A stretch of 55,000 nucleotides of DNA from an uncultured Alphaproteobacteria bacterium (GTDB lineage Bacteria > Pseudomonadota > Alphaproteobacteria > HIMB59 > GCA-002718135). This document shows, one piece after another, positions 8,515-18,043 of this stretch; within the stretch, counting starts at the first letter, position 1; the number at the start of each line of letters is the position of its first letter. Location of the stretch: assembly GCA_902628645.1 (NCBI GenBank), contig CACONS010000005.1, positions 1 to 55,000 on the forward strand, read 5' to 3'. The notes under the pieces are model-generated. The model saw only the letters and a program-made list of their open reading frames with translations, had not been told where the DNA came from and did not search any database. Made by a program: the position numbers and the translations under genes.

Positions 8515-9122
8515 AAACTATCAATTTCCTTAAAAGAACTTTTAATATCTAAACTTTTCTTTAATTTATCTTCATAAGCTTTATTTTCTATTTCAAAGGC
8601 ACCAAACTGAACTAAATGAGGATTAAAAAACTGTGAATCTAAAATAGAAAAATTATTTTTTTTTAATATTGCCAATAAATAAAGTAGACAAAACTTACTT
8701 GTGTTTGTCTTCAAACTAAACATACTTTCACCAAAAAAACATGATCCTATATGTAAACCATATAAACCTCCAATTAGTTTATCTTCTTCGTAACATTCAA
8801 CACTATGACATTTACCTATTTTATGTAATTCAATATAAGTATCCAAAATAATTTCATTAATCCAAGTATCTTGATCTTTTCTTTTAACTTCTTTGCATAA
8901 CTCTATAACTTTTGAAAAATTTTGATCTATTTTGAAAGTGTATTTAGTTTTTTTAAATTCACTAAAAAGTTTTTTTGGATAATGAAAATTTGAAATTGGA
9001 ATAATAAATCTTAGTTTGGGTTTATAAAATTTTATTTCTTCAGAATACTTACTATCAGCCATGGGAAAGTAAGCATTTTTATATAATTCTATTAAGCTAT
9101 TTAAATCAATTATCTTACTCAA
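8469..9122 (-). CDS. aat: Leucyl/phenylalanyl-tRNA--protein transferase
   Basis: Adds Leu or Phe from aminoacyl-tRNA to proteins with N-terminal Lys/Arg, marking them for ClpS/ClpAP degradation (bacterial N-end rule). The 217-residue protein has the family segments YKNAYFPMADS near the start, HSVECYEEDKLIGGLYG in the middle and FFGESMFSLKTNTSKFCL followed by ILDSQFFNPHLVQFGA. This last block is the conserved core of the GNAT-like domain. It starts 8 bp inside the end of accC and ends 46 bp inside the convergent DUF2155 gene. It is the last gene of a leftward run beginning at rne. Function sure. Confidence 0.92.
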   Translation of the reverse strand: MSKIIDLNSLIELYKNAYFPMADSKYSEEIKFYKPKLRFIIPISNFHYPKKLFSEFKKTKYTFKIDQNFSKVIELCKEVKRKDQDTWINEIILDTYIELHKIGKCHSVECYEEDKLIGGLYGLHIGSCFFGESMFSLKTNTSKFCLLYLLAILKKNNFSILDSQFFNPHLVQFGAFEIENKAYEDKLKKSLDIKSSFKEIDSFQEVLSLLQSTNQRS

Positions 9123-10446
9123 TTAAATTTGACATAAAATTAATATTGTAATTTCCTCTTTTAAATTCATCTGTTTGAATAATTTTTTGATGGAGTTGTA
9201 TATTTGTATTTATTCCCATAATTACATACTCTTCTAGAGCTCTATTCATTTTCTTGAGAGCTTCTGATCTTGTTGCACCATAAGTAATTAGCTTACCGAT
9301 CATACTATCATAATTGGATGGAATTGAGTATCCATCATATACAGCTGAGTCTACTCGAATACCAAGCCCCCCAGGTTGATGATATTGTGTTATTTTTCCT
9401 GGTGATGGTATAAAACTTTCTGGATGTTCTGCATTAATTCGACATTCAATCGAACTTCCTTTTAATTTTATATCTTCCTGTTTTATTGTAAGTTTTTCAC
9501 CATTAGCGACAAGAATTTGTTCTTTAACGAGATCAATGCCGGTTACCATTTCTGTTACTGGGTGCTCAACCTGTAATCGAGTGTTCATTTCCATAAAATA
9601 AAATGCATCATTTTCATATAAAAATTCCAATGTACCAACACCTTCATATTGTATTTCTTTCATTGCTTTTCTACAAAGTTTAGAAATTTTATCTCTATTA
9701 TCATTAGTTAGAATTGAACTTGGACTTTCCTCAATAAGTTTTTGATGTTTTCTTTGAATTGAACAATCTCTTTCACCAAGAGTAACTACATTTCCAAATG
9801 AATCACATAAAACTTGAATTTCGATATGTTTAGGAGATGTTAAGAATTTTTCTAAATAAACATTTTCATCGTTAAATGATTTTTTTGCTTCAATTTTTGC
9901 TTCCTTAATTGCCTTATCCAAATCATCATTTTCAGTTACAATTCTCATCCCTTTGCCACCACCACCACTAGCTGCCTTTACAATTATTGGATATTTTACT
10001 TTGTTAATAAATTCATCAATTTTAGCTTTATTGCTTAAATCATTAATTCCTTTTACTGTAGGTACGCCAGAGTCATCCATTATTTTTTTGGCATCAATTT
10101 TATTTCCCATCATTTTTATGTGTTCTGATCTTGGTCCAATAAACTTAATGTTATGTTCCTCAATTATTTCTGCAAATCTTTGATTTTCACTTAAAAAACC
10201 ATATCCAGGATGTATAGCATCAACATCAGTTAATGTAGCAGCAGTTATAATTGCAGGAATATTTAAGTAGCTTGATTGAGCAGAAGCTGGTCCAACACAA
10301 ATACTTTCATCAGCCATCCTTACATGCATCGCATTTTCATCAACATCTGAATGAATGGCAACTGTTTTTATACCCAGCTCTCTACACGCTCTAAGTACAC
10401 GTAAAGCAATTTCACCTCTATTAGCAATAAGTATTTTTTTGAACAT
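9115..10446 (-). CDS. accC: Biotin carboxylase subunit of acetyl-CoA carboxylase
   Basis: ATP-dependent carboxylation of biotin on AccB, the first half-reaction of acetyl-CoA carboxylase in fatty-acid synthesis. The 443-residue chain has the expected layout: N-terminal KILIANRGEIALRVLRAC, ATP-grasp glycine loop AASGGGGKGMR, catalytic core EMNTRLQVEHPVTEMVTG and C-terminal domain with GYSIPSNYDSMIGKL. Length is normal (E. coli 449). It overlaps accB by a single base and aat by 8 bp, so accB-accC-aat are co-transcribed. The carboxyltransferase subunits accA/accD are not in this window. Confidence 0.97.
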   Translation of the reverse strand: MFKKILIANRGEIALRVLRACRELGIKTVAIHSDVDENAMHVRMADESICVGPASAQSSYLNIPAIITAATLTDVDAIHPGYGFLSENQRFAEIIEEHNIKFIGPRSEHIKMMGNKIDAKKIMDDSGVPTVKGINDLSNKAKIDEFINKVKYPIIVKAASGGGGKGMRIVTENDDLDKAIKEAKIEAKKSFNDENVYLEKFLTSPKHIEIQVLCDSFGNVVTLGERDCSIQRKHQKLIEESPSSILTNDNRDKISKLCRKAMKEIQYEGVGTLEFLYENDAFYFMEMNTRLQVEHPVTEMVTGIDLVKEQILVANGEKLTIKQEDIKLKGSSIECRINAEHPESFIPSPGKITQYHQPGGLGIRVDSAVYDGYSIPSNYDSMIGKLITYGATRSEALKKMNRALEEYVIMGINTNIQLHQKIIQTDEFKRGNYNINFMSNLIE

Positions 10447-10892
10447 TATTCAAAAATTATAAGAGTATCACCATATTCGACAGGCTGGCTATTCAAAGCA
10501 ACTATTTTTTTGATAATACCAGATCTAGGAGCCTTAATTTCATTAAATGTTTTCATAGCTTCAATTAGTAAAAGTGTATCTCCAGCTTTAACATGCTGCC
10601 CAACTTTTACGTAGGGTTGAGAATTAGGGTCAGCAGATAGATAAGCAACACCCACCATCGGAGATTTGACTATATTTTCTTCGTTTATAATTTCATTTGT
10701 ATTTTCTACTTCACTAACTTCTATATTTCTATCAACTTTATGTATAGAAGTATTTTTTTCATCAAAGTTACTGGAACTAATTTCTATTTCATAATCCTTT
10801 TTTTTTATTTTAATTTTAGTAACATTATCAATTTTAGATTCTTTGATAATTAACTTAATGTTTTCTAAATCTGTCTTATCAATTTTAGTCAT
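10446..10892 (-). CDS. accB: Biotin carboxyl carrier protein of acetyl-CoA carboxylase
   Basis: Carries biotin between the carboxylase and carboxyltransferase sites. The C-terminal ~80 residues form the biotinyl domain, with the modified Lys in EAMKTFNEI (usual form EAMKMMNEI, so Phe replaces the common Met) and the closing VEYGDTLIIFE. The N-terminal ~60 residues are a charged helix and a variable, acidic linker (residues ~40-72) instead of the Pro/Ala-rich linker of E. coli, as is common in AT-rich genomes. It sits directly upstream of accC (1-bp overlap) and 2 bp after aroQ. Function sure. Confidence 0.95.
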   Translation of the reverse strand: MTKIDKTDLENIKLIIKESKIDNVTKIKIKKKDYEIEISSSNFDEKNTSIHKVDRNIEVSEVENTNEIINEENIVKSPMVGVAYLSADPNSQPYVKVGQHVKAGDTLLLIEAMKTFNEIKAPRSGIIKKIVALNSQPVEYGDTLIIFE

Positions 10893-10894
10893 AA

Positions 10895-11332
10895 TTATTT
10901 ATAAATTAATTTGCTTATAGCTTCAATTCCTAGAAGGTAACTATTTCCTCCAAATCCACAAATTAACCCATCTACGCCTTCGGAAGTAATGCTTTTTTTC
11001 CTATATTCTTCTCTTGCATAAATATTAGATAGGTGAATTTCTATTTTAGGCTTGTTTATAGCTCTTAAAGAATCTAATATTGCTATTGAAGAATGAGTAA
11101 AAGCTGCTGGATTTATAATTAACCCATCATAATTATCATTTACATCATGAATTCTATCAATAATTTCTCCTTCATTATTTGATTGAAAAAAAGTCAGTTC
11201 TATTTTTTTTTCATGACATTTCTTTTCACAATCAGCCTTAATTTTGTCTAAACTTTCTTTACCATAAATATCATCTTCTCTATTACCCAGTAAATTCAAA
11301 TTTGGACCATTAATTATAATAATTTTTTTCAT
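10895..11332 (-). CDS. aroQ: 3-dehydroquinate dehydratase, type II
   Basis: Third step of the shikimate pathway: 3-dehydroquinate to 3-dehydroshikimate. The 145-residue dodecameric-type enzyme shows IINGPNLNLLGNRE...YG (catalytic Tyr in the flexible loop), FFQSNNEGEIIDRIH, NPAAFTHSSIAI (catalytic His) and IEIHLSNIYAREEYRKKS. It is located between dcd and accB with 0-2 bp gaps, the usual aroQ-accB-accC order of many proteobacteria. Function sure. Confidence 0.95.
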   Translation of the reverse strand: MKKIIIINGPNLNLLGNREDDIYGKESLDKIKADCEKKCHEKKIELTFFQSNNEGEIIDRIHDVNDNYDGLIINPAAFTHSSIAILDSLRAINKPKIEIHLSNIYAREEYRKKSITSEGVDGLICGFGGNSYLLGIEAISKLIYK

Positions 11333-12385
11333 TTATTTAAAATGTTTACTTAGTTTCAAATTTTGATTTTGATAATTAGACTTTATATCTTTTCCGTATA
11401 CAACATTACTATTTTTGTTCAACTTTTCATATTTAATTCTTGCTATAGTTTGGCCATCCTCTAATAAAAAAGGAACTTCAGATGTTTTTACTTCTAAAAC
11501 TGCATATGATCCTTTAGGTATGCCAAATCCTGGATCAAAAAAACCTGCGTAATGTGCTCTAAAATCTCCTATACCTGTATCATAAGGTATCATTTCTCCA
11601 GCCATGTTTGAAGGTATGATTACTTTTTCTTTAGATTTTAAGATATAAAATTTATTTCTTTCAATCAATAATGTCTTATTTTTAGTTTTTATTGGCTCCC
11701 AGAAATCATTAATTCTATGTGATTTAATATATGAAAATTTTAAAACAGGGGCATTTTTTTTTGCAACATAAGCATTAATTTTTGACCCTGATAAATCGAC
11801 TGATAATTTAATACCATTATCAATTTTATCTTTAGTTACATTAATTTTTTTATTATCTCTCCTAATTTTCTTTAATTGATTGTCAGACATAAAATTATGT
11901 CTTTTATTAATAAGTCTTAATTGATTTAAGGTATTACCTTCCTTAAAAGAAATATTGAAAGATCGTGAAGTAATTTCAAGAAAAACTTCACCTTTGTAAT
12001 TTTTAGGAATTTTTTCATATTCTTCTGCATAATCTACAATCGATCTACAAAATATATCTAATCTTCCTGTACTACTTTTTGGATTGCAGTGGCCAAAAAT
12101 ATTATTTTTGAGATGCAATATTTCATTAAGTTTTACAATATATGTTTTGTTTTTTTTAAAAATAAACTCTTTTTTTAAGTTTATTTTTTTAACAATTAGA
12201 TTTTTTATTTTATCTCTTACTTTAGAATTACTAGATAGAAAACTATGTTTTATTTCATAACACTCTTCACTTAATGAAAGATCTATACTTGATGGTTGGA
12301 TTTGAGTTTTTTTAATATTTTTATTTTGGATATAATTTTTTTTTATTAAGTCTACATAATCTTGATATACTAGTGAACCGATCAT
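11333..12385 (-). CDS. dcd: 2'-deoxycytidine 5'-triphosphate deaminase (fused two-domain form)
   Basis: Deaminates dCTP to dUTP for thymidylate synthesis. At 350 residues it is about twice the E. coli Dcd, matching the alphaproteobacterial form in which two dUTPase-like domains are fused. The first half has IQPSSIDLSL and NPKSSTGRLDIFCR, which correspond to the Dcd RSSLARLGL region. The second half has VIIPSNMAGEMIPYDTGIG followed by AHYAGFFDPGFG, which corresponds to the DPGWxG active-site segment. Start is ATG 12385; it overlaps the M48 protease gene by 4 bp (ATGA) and abuts aroQ. Identity based on domain pattern; good confidence. Confidence 0.85.
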   Translation of the reverse strand: MIGSLVYQDYVDLIKKNYIQNKNIKKTQIQPSSIDLSLSEECYEIKHSFLSSNSKVRDKIKNLIVKKINLKKEFIFKKNKTYIVKLNEILHLKNNIFGHCNPKSSTGRLDIFCRSIVDYAEEYEKIPKNYKGEVFLEITSRSFNISFKEGNTLNQLRLINKRHNFMSDNQLKKIRRDNKKINVTKDKIDNGIKLSVDLSGSKINAYVAKKNAPVLKFSYIKSHRINDFWEPIKTKNKTLLIERNKFYILKSKEKVIIPSNMAGEMIPYDTGIGDFRAHYAGFFDPGFGIPKGSYAVLEVKTSEVPFLLEDGQTIARIKYEKLNKNSNVVYGKDIKSNYQNQNLKLSKHFK

Positions 12386-13668
12386 AAGATGTTTTTTTCT
12401 ATCTGTATAATTAATTTCTTTAAATCTTTATTTTTTGTTTTTTTTAAAATCAACATTTCATTATAAAAATCTTCCTCATTTATTTCACTAATGTTTAAAT
12501 AAAATTTAAAAAATTCAATCCATTCAGTTTTATTTAGACTTTTAGCTAAATCTAAATATTTTAGTAAGATATTTTTATTATTATAATATTTAAATAAAAG
12601 ATTCTTATTATCATTAAATATCATATCTATTTCTTCTATCGATAAATTCTTTGTATCTGTATTTTCAAATACTCTTATTTCAGTATAAAAATTATTTGGA
12701 TTTTTTTCTAAATTTTTTTTATAAAATCTAATAGCTTCATTAATGAAACCATAAGAAAATAAAATATCAGCCTTTGTTTCTAGTAAATAGTTGTTATTAA
12801 TTTCTTGCTTAATTAATTTATTTAATTTTCCTAAAGACATTTTAAGATTTCCATCTCTAGCGTATTTTATTGATTCTGCATAAGTTTTATACGGTTCAGC
12901 TAAACTGCTGATAGTTTCAATATTATTATTATAGCCAATAAATTTAGCCTTAATGAAATTAAATCTTTTATTGTACTCAGAGTTGAAATTATGTGTTTTA
13001 TTTTTTTTAAAATTATTGATTAATAAAATTCTGTCTTCAAAGTATGGATGTGTACTAATTCTTTGTTTATCTTTCGAAAAACCTTTTTCTAATAATTTTT
13101 GTTCTATTATATTTAATAGTTCAATTATTGATCTTGAATTTACATTAATTAAGTTCAGTGTTTTTAATGCGTATAAATCAGCTTCCATTTCCTGTTCTTT
13201 TGTAAATTGTATATATTGGTTTGATAATGCAGCGGAACTAACAACGCCACCCTGTAACAATTCTGGACTTTGAGTTATTAATGAGCCAGCAATGATAGAT
13301 AGTAAACTTAAATTATTATATTTTTTAGAGTTATCTATCGTGTTTTTTCTTAATGAAATATGATTTAAGTCTACATGGCCAACTTCATGTGCCAAAACTG
13401 ATAGAAGAGCAACATAGTCGTTACAGTATTGTATCAAGCCAGAGTTTATATGAATTGTATTTTGATTGTCTACAAATGCATTAATTTCATTATTATTATT
13501 TAATTTAACTTTTATATTTTTATTAATTTTATTTACTTTAATTATATCAAGTAATAGTTCATCAATAAATTCTTCAGTTTCATAATCTAATATCTGTGAA
13601 CTAAATGAGATGTTTGGAATAATAAAATAAAATAAAAAAAAAATAAATATTTTTTTTAAGACCACCAT
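12382..13668 (-). CDS. M48 family zinc metalloprotease with TPR-like tail (BepA/YfgC-like)
   Basis: A secreted metalloprotease of 428 residues. Residues 1-23 form a signal peptide (LKKIFIFFLFYFIIPNISFSS). The catalytic HEVGH motif is at 94-98 and the third zinc ligand in KEQEMEADLYAL (Glu/Asp region ~165). A C-terminal region (~280-428) has repeated helical pairs like TPRs, for example LLETKADILFSYGFINEAIRFY. This layout matches BepA, the periplasmic protease/chaperone that handles stalled outer-membrane proteins such as LptD. The start ATG lies 13 bp inside rne, overlapping its Trp-Trp codons. It shares a 4-bp overlap with dcd downstream. Family sure; exact role inferred. Confidence 0.85.
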   Translation of the reverse strand: MVVLKKIFIFFLFYFIIPNISFSSQILDYETEEFIDELLLDIIKVNKINKNIKVKLNNNNEINAFVDNQNTIHINSGLIQYCNDYVALLSVLAHEVGHVDLNHISLRKNTIDNSKKYNNLSLLSIIAGSLITQSPELLQGGVVSSAALSNQYIQFTKEQEMEADLYALKTLNLINVNSRSIIELLNIIEQKLLEKGFSKDKQRISTHPYFEDRILLINNFKKNKTHNFNSEYNKRFNFIKAKFIGYNNNIETISSLAEPYKTYAESIKYARDGNLKMSLGKLNKLIKQEINNNYLLETKADILFSYGFINEAIRFYKKNLEKNPNNFYTEIRVFENTDTKNLSIEEIDMIFNDNKNLLFKYYNNKNILLKYLDLAKSLNKTEWIEFFKFYLNISEINEEDFYNEMLILKKTKNKDLKKLIIQIEKNIL

Positions 13669-15578
13669 CCAGTTTTCTCTTCACTCTCATTATTTTCGCT
13701 CTCTTTTGAATCTATATCATTATTTGTTTCTAGATTTTCAAATATGCTTATTTCATCTTCAACTTTTTCATTCTTTGTTATAGTTTTTTTTCTCGGTTTA
13801 GTTTTTATGATCTTCTTTTTTTTAGTCTTTTCTGTTTTTTTGACTTTTCTTTTAATTTTTTTATCATCAACTTCTGATTTCGATGAATATTCTTCTTTAA
13901 TTTCAATTATCGGATCATGTAAAGAGTATTGTGGATTGAAATAAAAATTAATTTTAGACTCAAAGTTTTTCTCTAGTGCATAAATTTCATCTTTTTTATT
14001 ATTTAAAAGATTTTCTGCCAGATCACTATTACATTTAACATCTATTATAGAATTATTATTGTTTGAAATTTTTTCTTTAATAACTTTTATAATTTGATTC
14101 ACAATTGATGAAGAATTCAAAATCAAACCTGATCCTTTACAATAATTACACCTCTCAAATGACTTATCGATTAAACTAGATCTAAGTCTTTGTCTTGAAA
14201 GTTCCATAAGTCCAAACATACTTATTCTTCCAACCTGAACTCTAGCTCTATCCCTAACAAGAGCTGTCTTCAAACTTTTTTCAACTTTAAAATTATTTCT
14301 ATAATCATCCATATCAATGAAATCTATGACAATCAATCCACCTAAATCTCTCAATCTTAATTGCCTAGCAATTTCAACTGCAGCTTCTAAATTCGTTTTT
14401 AAAGCAGTATTTTCTATATTTCTTTCTGATGTATTTTTTCCTGAATTAACATCTACTGCCACTAATGCTTCAGTTGTGTTAATTACTATTGATCCTCCTG
14501 ACTTAAGTTTTACATTTAAACTAAAAAGATCATTAATTTGAGTTTCAATATTATTAGATGCAAAAAGGGAATTTTCTTGTGATTTAAATTGTTTTATTTT
14601 TTTAACAAAACTTGGTGCTAAGTTCTTAGTGATTTTTTTTACTTTAGAAAAACCTTCTTTACCTTCAATTAAAATGCTATCCACATCATCGCTTAACATG
14701 TCTCTAATTGCTCTATTGAGTATATTTCCCTCTTCATGAATTATTATAGGAGCTTCAGATTTTAATGTTGTTTCTCGAATCTTATTCCATTGACTTACCA
14801 AAAAGGAAAGGTCCTTGGAAATTTCTTTCTTAGATCTTCCAATTCCAGCTGTTCTAACAATTACTGACATTTTCTCTGGAATTTTTACAGAAGAAATAAT
14901 TTTTTTTAATTTGTTTCTTTCTTCTAAATCTCCTATTTTGCGAGATATACCATCACTATTCATACTATTAGGCATAAGAACGCAGTACCTTCCAGCAAAA
15001 GATAGATAAGTTGTAAGAGCAGCCCCTTTTAATCCTCTTTCTTCTTTATTTATTTGAACCAATAATACTTGTTTAGGTCTTATTACGTCTTGAATCTTAT
15101 ATTTTCTAAAAAAATTAAAATATTCTTTTCTTGGACTAATTTTTTTATTTTTCCTTTTCTTTATTGAAATAATTTTATCTTCATTTTCTGATGTAATATC
15201 TTCCTTGTAGTCAATATTTTCATTATCTATATTTTCAATTTTTTCATTGTGATCACTGTCTTTTATTTCTTCTTCATCGTTTTCATGAGTTATCTTTTCA
15301 TTAAGTTCCTTAATTTTAACTTCGTCAGCTGCTGGAATTTTAAAATAGTCTGGATGTATTTCTGTTAGAGGCAGAAAACCATTTCTGTTAGTTCCAAAAT
15401 CAACAAATGCTGCTTGAAGAGATGGTTCTATTCTAGTAATCTTAGCTAGATAAACATCACCCTTTACAGCATTTTTTTTATTAGGTTCAATCTCAAAATC
15501 GTCAAGTTTACCATCTTCAGTAACTGCAATTCTTGTTTCAATATTATTTGTAGTATCAATAAGTATATTTTTTGACAT
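13656..15578 (-). CDS. rne: Ribonuclease E/G
   Basis: Endoribonuclease that starts mRNA decay and processes rRNA and tRNA. Of 640 residues, the catalytic part occupies ~1-510. The S1 region begins at ~35 and is interrupted by an acidic/lysine-rich insertion (~90-150), an alphaproteobacterial feature. The magnesium-binding aspartates are in VAVDVNSG and VIDFIDMDD, and the zinc-link motif is ERCNYCKGSG. The tail after ~510 is short and highly charged (long KKK/EE runs) and ends in TGWWS, resembling the Trp-containing ends of other alphaproteobacterial RNase E proteins; it is far shorter than the E. coli degradosome scaffold. An ACGGAG ribosome-binding site lies ~11 nt before the start. It is divergent from the PBP1A gene. 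Confidence 0.93.
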   Translation of the reverse strand: MSKNILIDTTNNIETRIAVTEDGKLDDFEIEPNKKNAVKGDVYLAKITRIEPSLQAAFVDFGTNRNGFLPLTEIHPDYFKIPAADEVKIKELNEKITHENDEEEIKDSDHNEKIENIDNENIDYKEDITSENEDKIISIKKRKNKKISPRKEYFNFFRKYKIQDVIRPKQVLLVQINKEERGLKGAALTTYLSFAGRYCVLMPNSMNSDGISRKIGDLEERNKLKKIISSVKIPEKMSVIVRTAGIGRSKKEISKDLSFLVSQWNKIRETTLKSEAPIIIHEEGNILNRAIRDMLSDDVDSILIEGKEGFSKVKKITKNLAPSFVKKIKQFKSQENSLFASNNIETQINDLFSLNVKLKSGGSIVINTTEALVAVDVNSGKNTSERNIENTALKTNLEAAVEIARQLRLRDLGGLIVIDFIDMDDYRNNFKVEKSLKTALVRDRARVQVGRISMFGLMELSRQRLRSSLIDKSFERCNYCKGSGLILNSSSIVNQIIKVIKEKISNNNNSIIDVKCNSDLAENLLNNKKDEIYALEKNFESKINFYFNPQYSLHDPIIEIKEEYSSKSEVDDKKIKRKVKKTEKTKKKKIIKTKPRKKTITKNEKVEDEISIFENLETNNDIDSKESENNESEEKTGWWS

Positions 15579-15687
15579 ATAGCCGAAACTCCGTAAAAAT
15601 TTGTGTATATTAATTTCATTTTGAATTTTTGTATAATATTGCCTAATGTCATATTTTTAACTATTTCACAATGTAGATTATAAATTA

Positions 15688-18042
15688 ATGATTAAATTTC
15701 TAAGATTAATAAAAGTAATATTAATATTTACGATTTTTACTGGAATTTTATCAATATTTACAATTTTTTATGTACTATGGAAATACTCGCCCGAATTACC
15801 CTCTTATGAAAATATTGTAAAATATAAACCTAATTTATCATCAAGAATATATAGTTCTGATGGATTGTTGTTAAAAAGTTACTACACTGAGGAAAGAATA
15901 TTCATTCCAGAAAATAGGATACCGGAAAATATTAAATTTGCTTTTTTGTCTTCTGAGGACAAAAACTTTTATAAACATTTTGGTATTGATATAATTGCAA
16001 TTATCAGAGCTTTTTCAACTAATCTTTTGAATACTTATTCAAACAAAAGAGTTGTTGGTGCATCAACAATAACACAGCAAGTTGTAAAAAATTTATTATT
16101 AAGTAATGAGGTAAGCTATTCAAGAAAAATAAAAGAAATTATTTTAGCTATTAGAATTGAAAATATTTTAAACAAAAATTCAATATTAGAGTTATACCTA
16201 AATGATATTTATTTAGGTTATGGATCTTATGGGATAGGTACGGCAAGTCTTAATTATTTTAACAAATCTATTTATGATTTAGAATTGCACGAAATAGCTT
16301 TTTTAGCTGCTTTGCCTAAAGCACCAAATAACTATAATCCTAGTACGCAGTATTCAAAAGCAATTGATAGAAGAAATTGGGTCATTGATAGAATGTATGA
16401 AAATGGATTTATTAAAAAAGAAGATCTACAATATAAAGAAAAGCCTCTGGAAGTGTATCAAAGAAAAGATGTAAAATTCTCTGATGCTGATTATTTTTAC
16501 GAAGAAATAAGAAAAGAACTTTTTTCAAAATTTGGGAAAGAAAATTTATACTCAGATGGATTAATTATAAAAACTGCACTTGATACCAATATGCAAAAAA
16601 GTGCAAATCTAAGTCTTATAGAAGGTTTGCTTGATTATGAGAAAAAACAAGGATGGAATGGTGTAATAGAAAATATAGATTTAACAAATTTTTTAAACCA
16701 AAAAAAATACTATCAAAGTATAAATCCATTTCCAAAAAAATGGGAAACTGTAATAATAACTTCAATAAAAAATAATATTGTAGAGGTTCTAAATAGCTCA
16801 AGGAAAAAAATAAAAATTGATTTAAATAACCAATTCAACAACTGGCTATTAGAGGAAGATTTTAAAAAAGATGATTTAATTTATATTGAAAAGAAAGATA
16901 ATATTTACATAATTAATCAAGAGCCAAAAGTAAACGGGGCTATTATAGTTATTGATCCACATAATGGAGATATTTTAGCACTCTCTGGAGGTTATAGTTT
17001 TAATAAAAGCGAGTTTAATAGGGCAACTCAAGCTAAACGACAGCCTGGATCTGCTTTTAAACCAATTGTTTATTTGGCTGCTTTAAATGAAGGTTATTCT
17101 CCTGCAACTCTCATTTTAGATGCACCTTACGTTGTAGATCAAGGTCCAGGTCTGCCAAAATGGAAACCCTCAAATTATACTGATGAATTTTATGGCTTAA
17201 CAACAATGAGAACTGGAATAGAAAAATCTAGAAATCTAATGACAGTTAGATTAGCAAATAGAATTGGTATGAACAAAATCATTAATATGACTGAGAATTT
17301 TAATATTAAAGACGGAATAGACGAAAAACTTTCAATGTCTCTTGGATCAGGAGTAGTTACCTTAAAAGATTTAACAAATGCATATGCAATAATAGCAAAT
17401 GGTGGGAAAAGAATTGAACCAAAGTTGATAACTAGTATTTATTCAAAAGATGGAAAAAAAATCTATGATACAAGCTTAAAAGAATGTGTAAATTGTAAAG
17501 TTGATATTATTTTATCTGATATTAAGATTCCTAAATTAGTTGAGGATAAAAATATAATTATAGATCCACGTTTTGCTTATCAAATTACATCAATGATGGA
17601 AGGAGTGATAAAGAGAGGTACGGCAAAAAATTTAAAAGATTTAGATGTTCCTATAGCTGGAAAAACTGGTACCACAAACCTAAATAAAGATGCATGGTTT
17701 ATAGGATTTACTCCTGATTTAGTAATTGGTGTTTATGTTGGATACGATCAACCAAAATCACTTGGTTATAAACAAACTGGTTCTAGCGTAGCAGTTCCAA
17801 TATTTAAAAATTTTGCAAAAAAAATTAAAATAAATAAAAATAAAAAACCTTTTAGAATTCCTGATGGAATTAGTTTTGTAAGAATTAACCCAAGTAACGG
17901 AATGATATCCAATGAAGAAGGTAGTATTATTGAACCTTTTATTCTTGGATCTGAACCATATTCAGATAAGGTAAATATAATAGATGGCTTAGAAAACTTT
18001 AATAATAATTCCATTTCTGGTACAGGTGGTTTATTAGAATAG
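15688..18042 (+). CDS. mrcA: Penicillin-binding protein 1A (bifunctional peptidoglycan synthase)
   Basis: Class A PBP that polymerises and cross-links peptidoglycan. Residues ~7-30 are the inner-membrane anchor; the rest is periplasmic. The GT51 glycosyltransferase domain has the catalytic Glu90 in SSEDKNFYKHFGID and the GASTITQQVVKN motif. The transpeptidase domain has Ser455 in the SAFK (SxxK) motif, a SRN (SxN) motif and KTG at 659-661. At 784 residues with an OB-like insert between the domains it fits PBP1A (ponA/mrcA) rather than PBP1C. It begins 109 bp from the divergent rne start and prfB follows after 1 bp, a common PBP1A-prfB pairing in Alphaproteobacteria. Confidence 0.93.
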   Translation: MIKFLRLIKVILIFTIFTGILSIFTIFYVLWKYSPELPSYENIVKYKPNLSSRIYSSDGLLLKSYYTEERIFIPENRIPENIKFAFLSSEDKNFYKHFGIDIIAIIRAFSTNLLNTYSNKRVVGASTITQQVVKNLLLSNEVSYSRKIKEIILAIRIENILNKNSILELYLNDIYLGYGSYGIGTASLNYFNKSIYDLELHEIAFLAALPKAPNNYNPSTQYSKAIDRRNWVIDRMYENGFIKKEDLQYKEKPLEVYQRKDVKFSDADYFYEEIRKELFSKFGKENLYSDGLIIKTALDTNMQKSANLSLIEGLLDYEKKQGWNGVIENIDLTNFLNQKKYYQSINPFPKKWETVIITSIKNNIVEVLNSSRKKIKIDLNNQFNNWLLEEDFKKDDLIYIEKKDNIYIINQEPKVNGAIIVIDPHNGDILALSGGYSFNKSEFNRATQAKRQPGSAFKPIVYLAALNEGYSPATLILDAPYVVDQGPGLPKWKPSNYTDEFYGLTTMRTGIEKSRNLMTVRLANRIGMNKIINMTENFNIKDGIDEKLSMSLGSGVVTLKDLTNAYAIIANGGKRIEPKLITSIYSKDGKKIYDTSLKECVNCKVDIILSDIKIPKLVEDKNIIIDPRFAYQITSMMEGVIKRGTAKNLKDLDVPIAGKTGTTNLNKDAWFIGFTPDLVIGVYVGYDQPKSLGYKQTGSSVAVPIFKNFAKKIKINKNKKPFRIPDGISFVRINPSNGMISNEEGSIIEPFILGSEPYSDKVNIIDGLENFNNNSISGTGGLLE

Positions 18043-18043
18043 A

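Noticed and set aside
13744-13944. Hydrophobic plus-strand frame opposite rne
   Set aside because: Arises from the Lys-rich tail of RNase E read on the other strand; no support.
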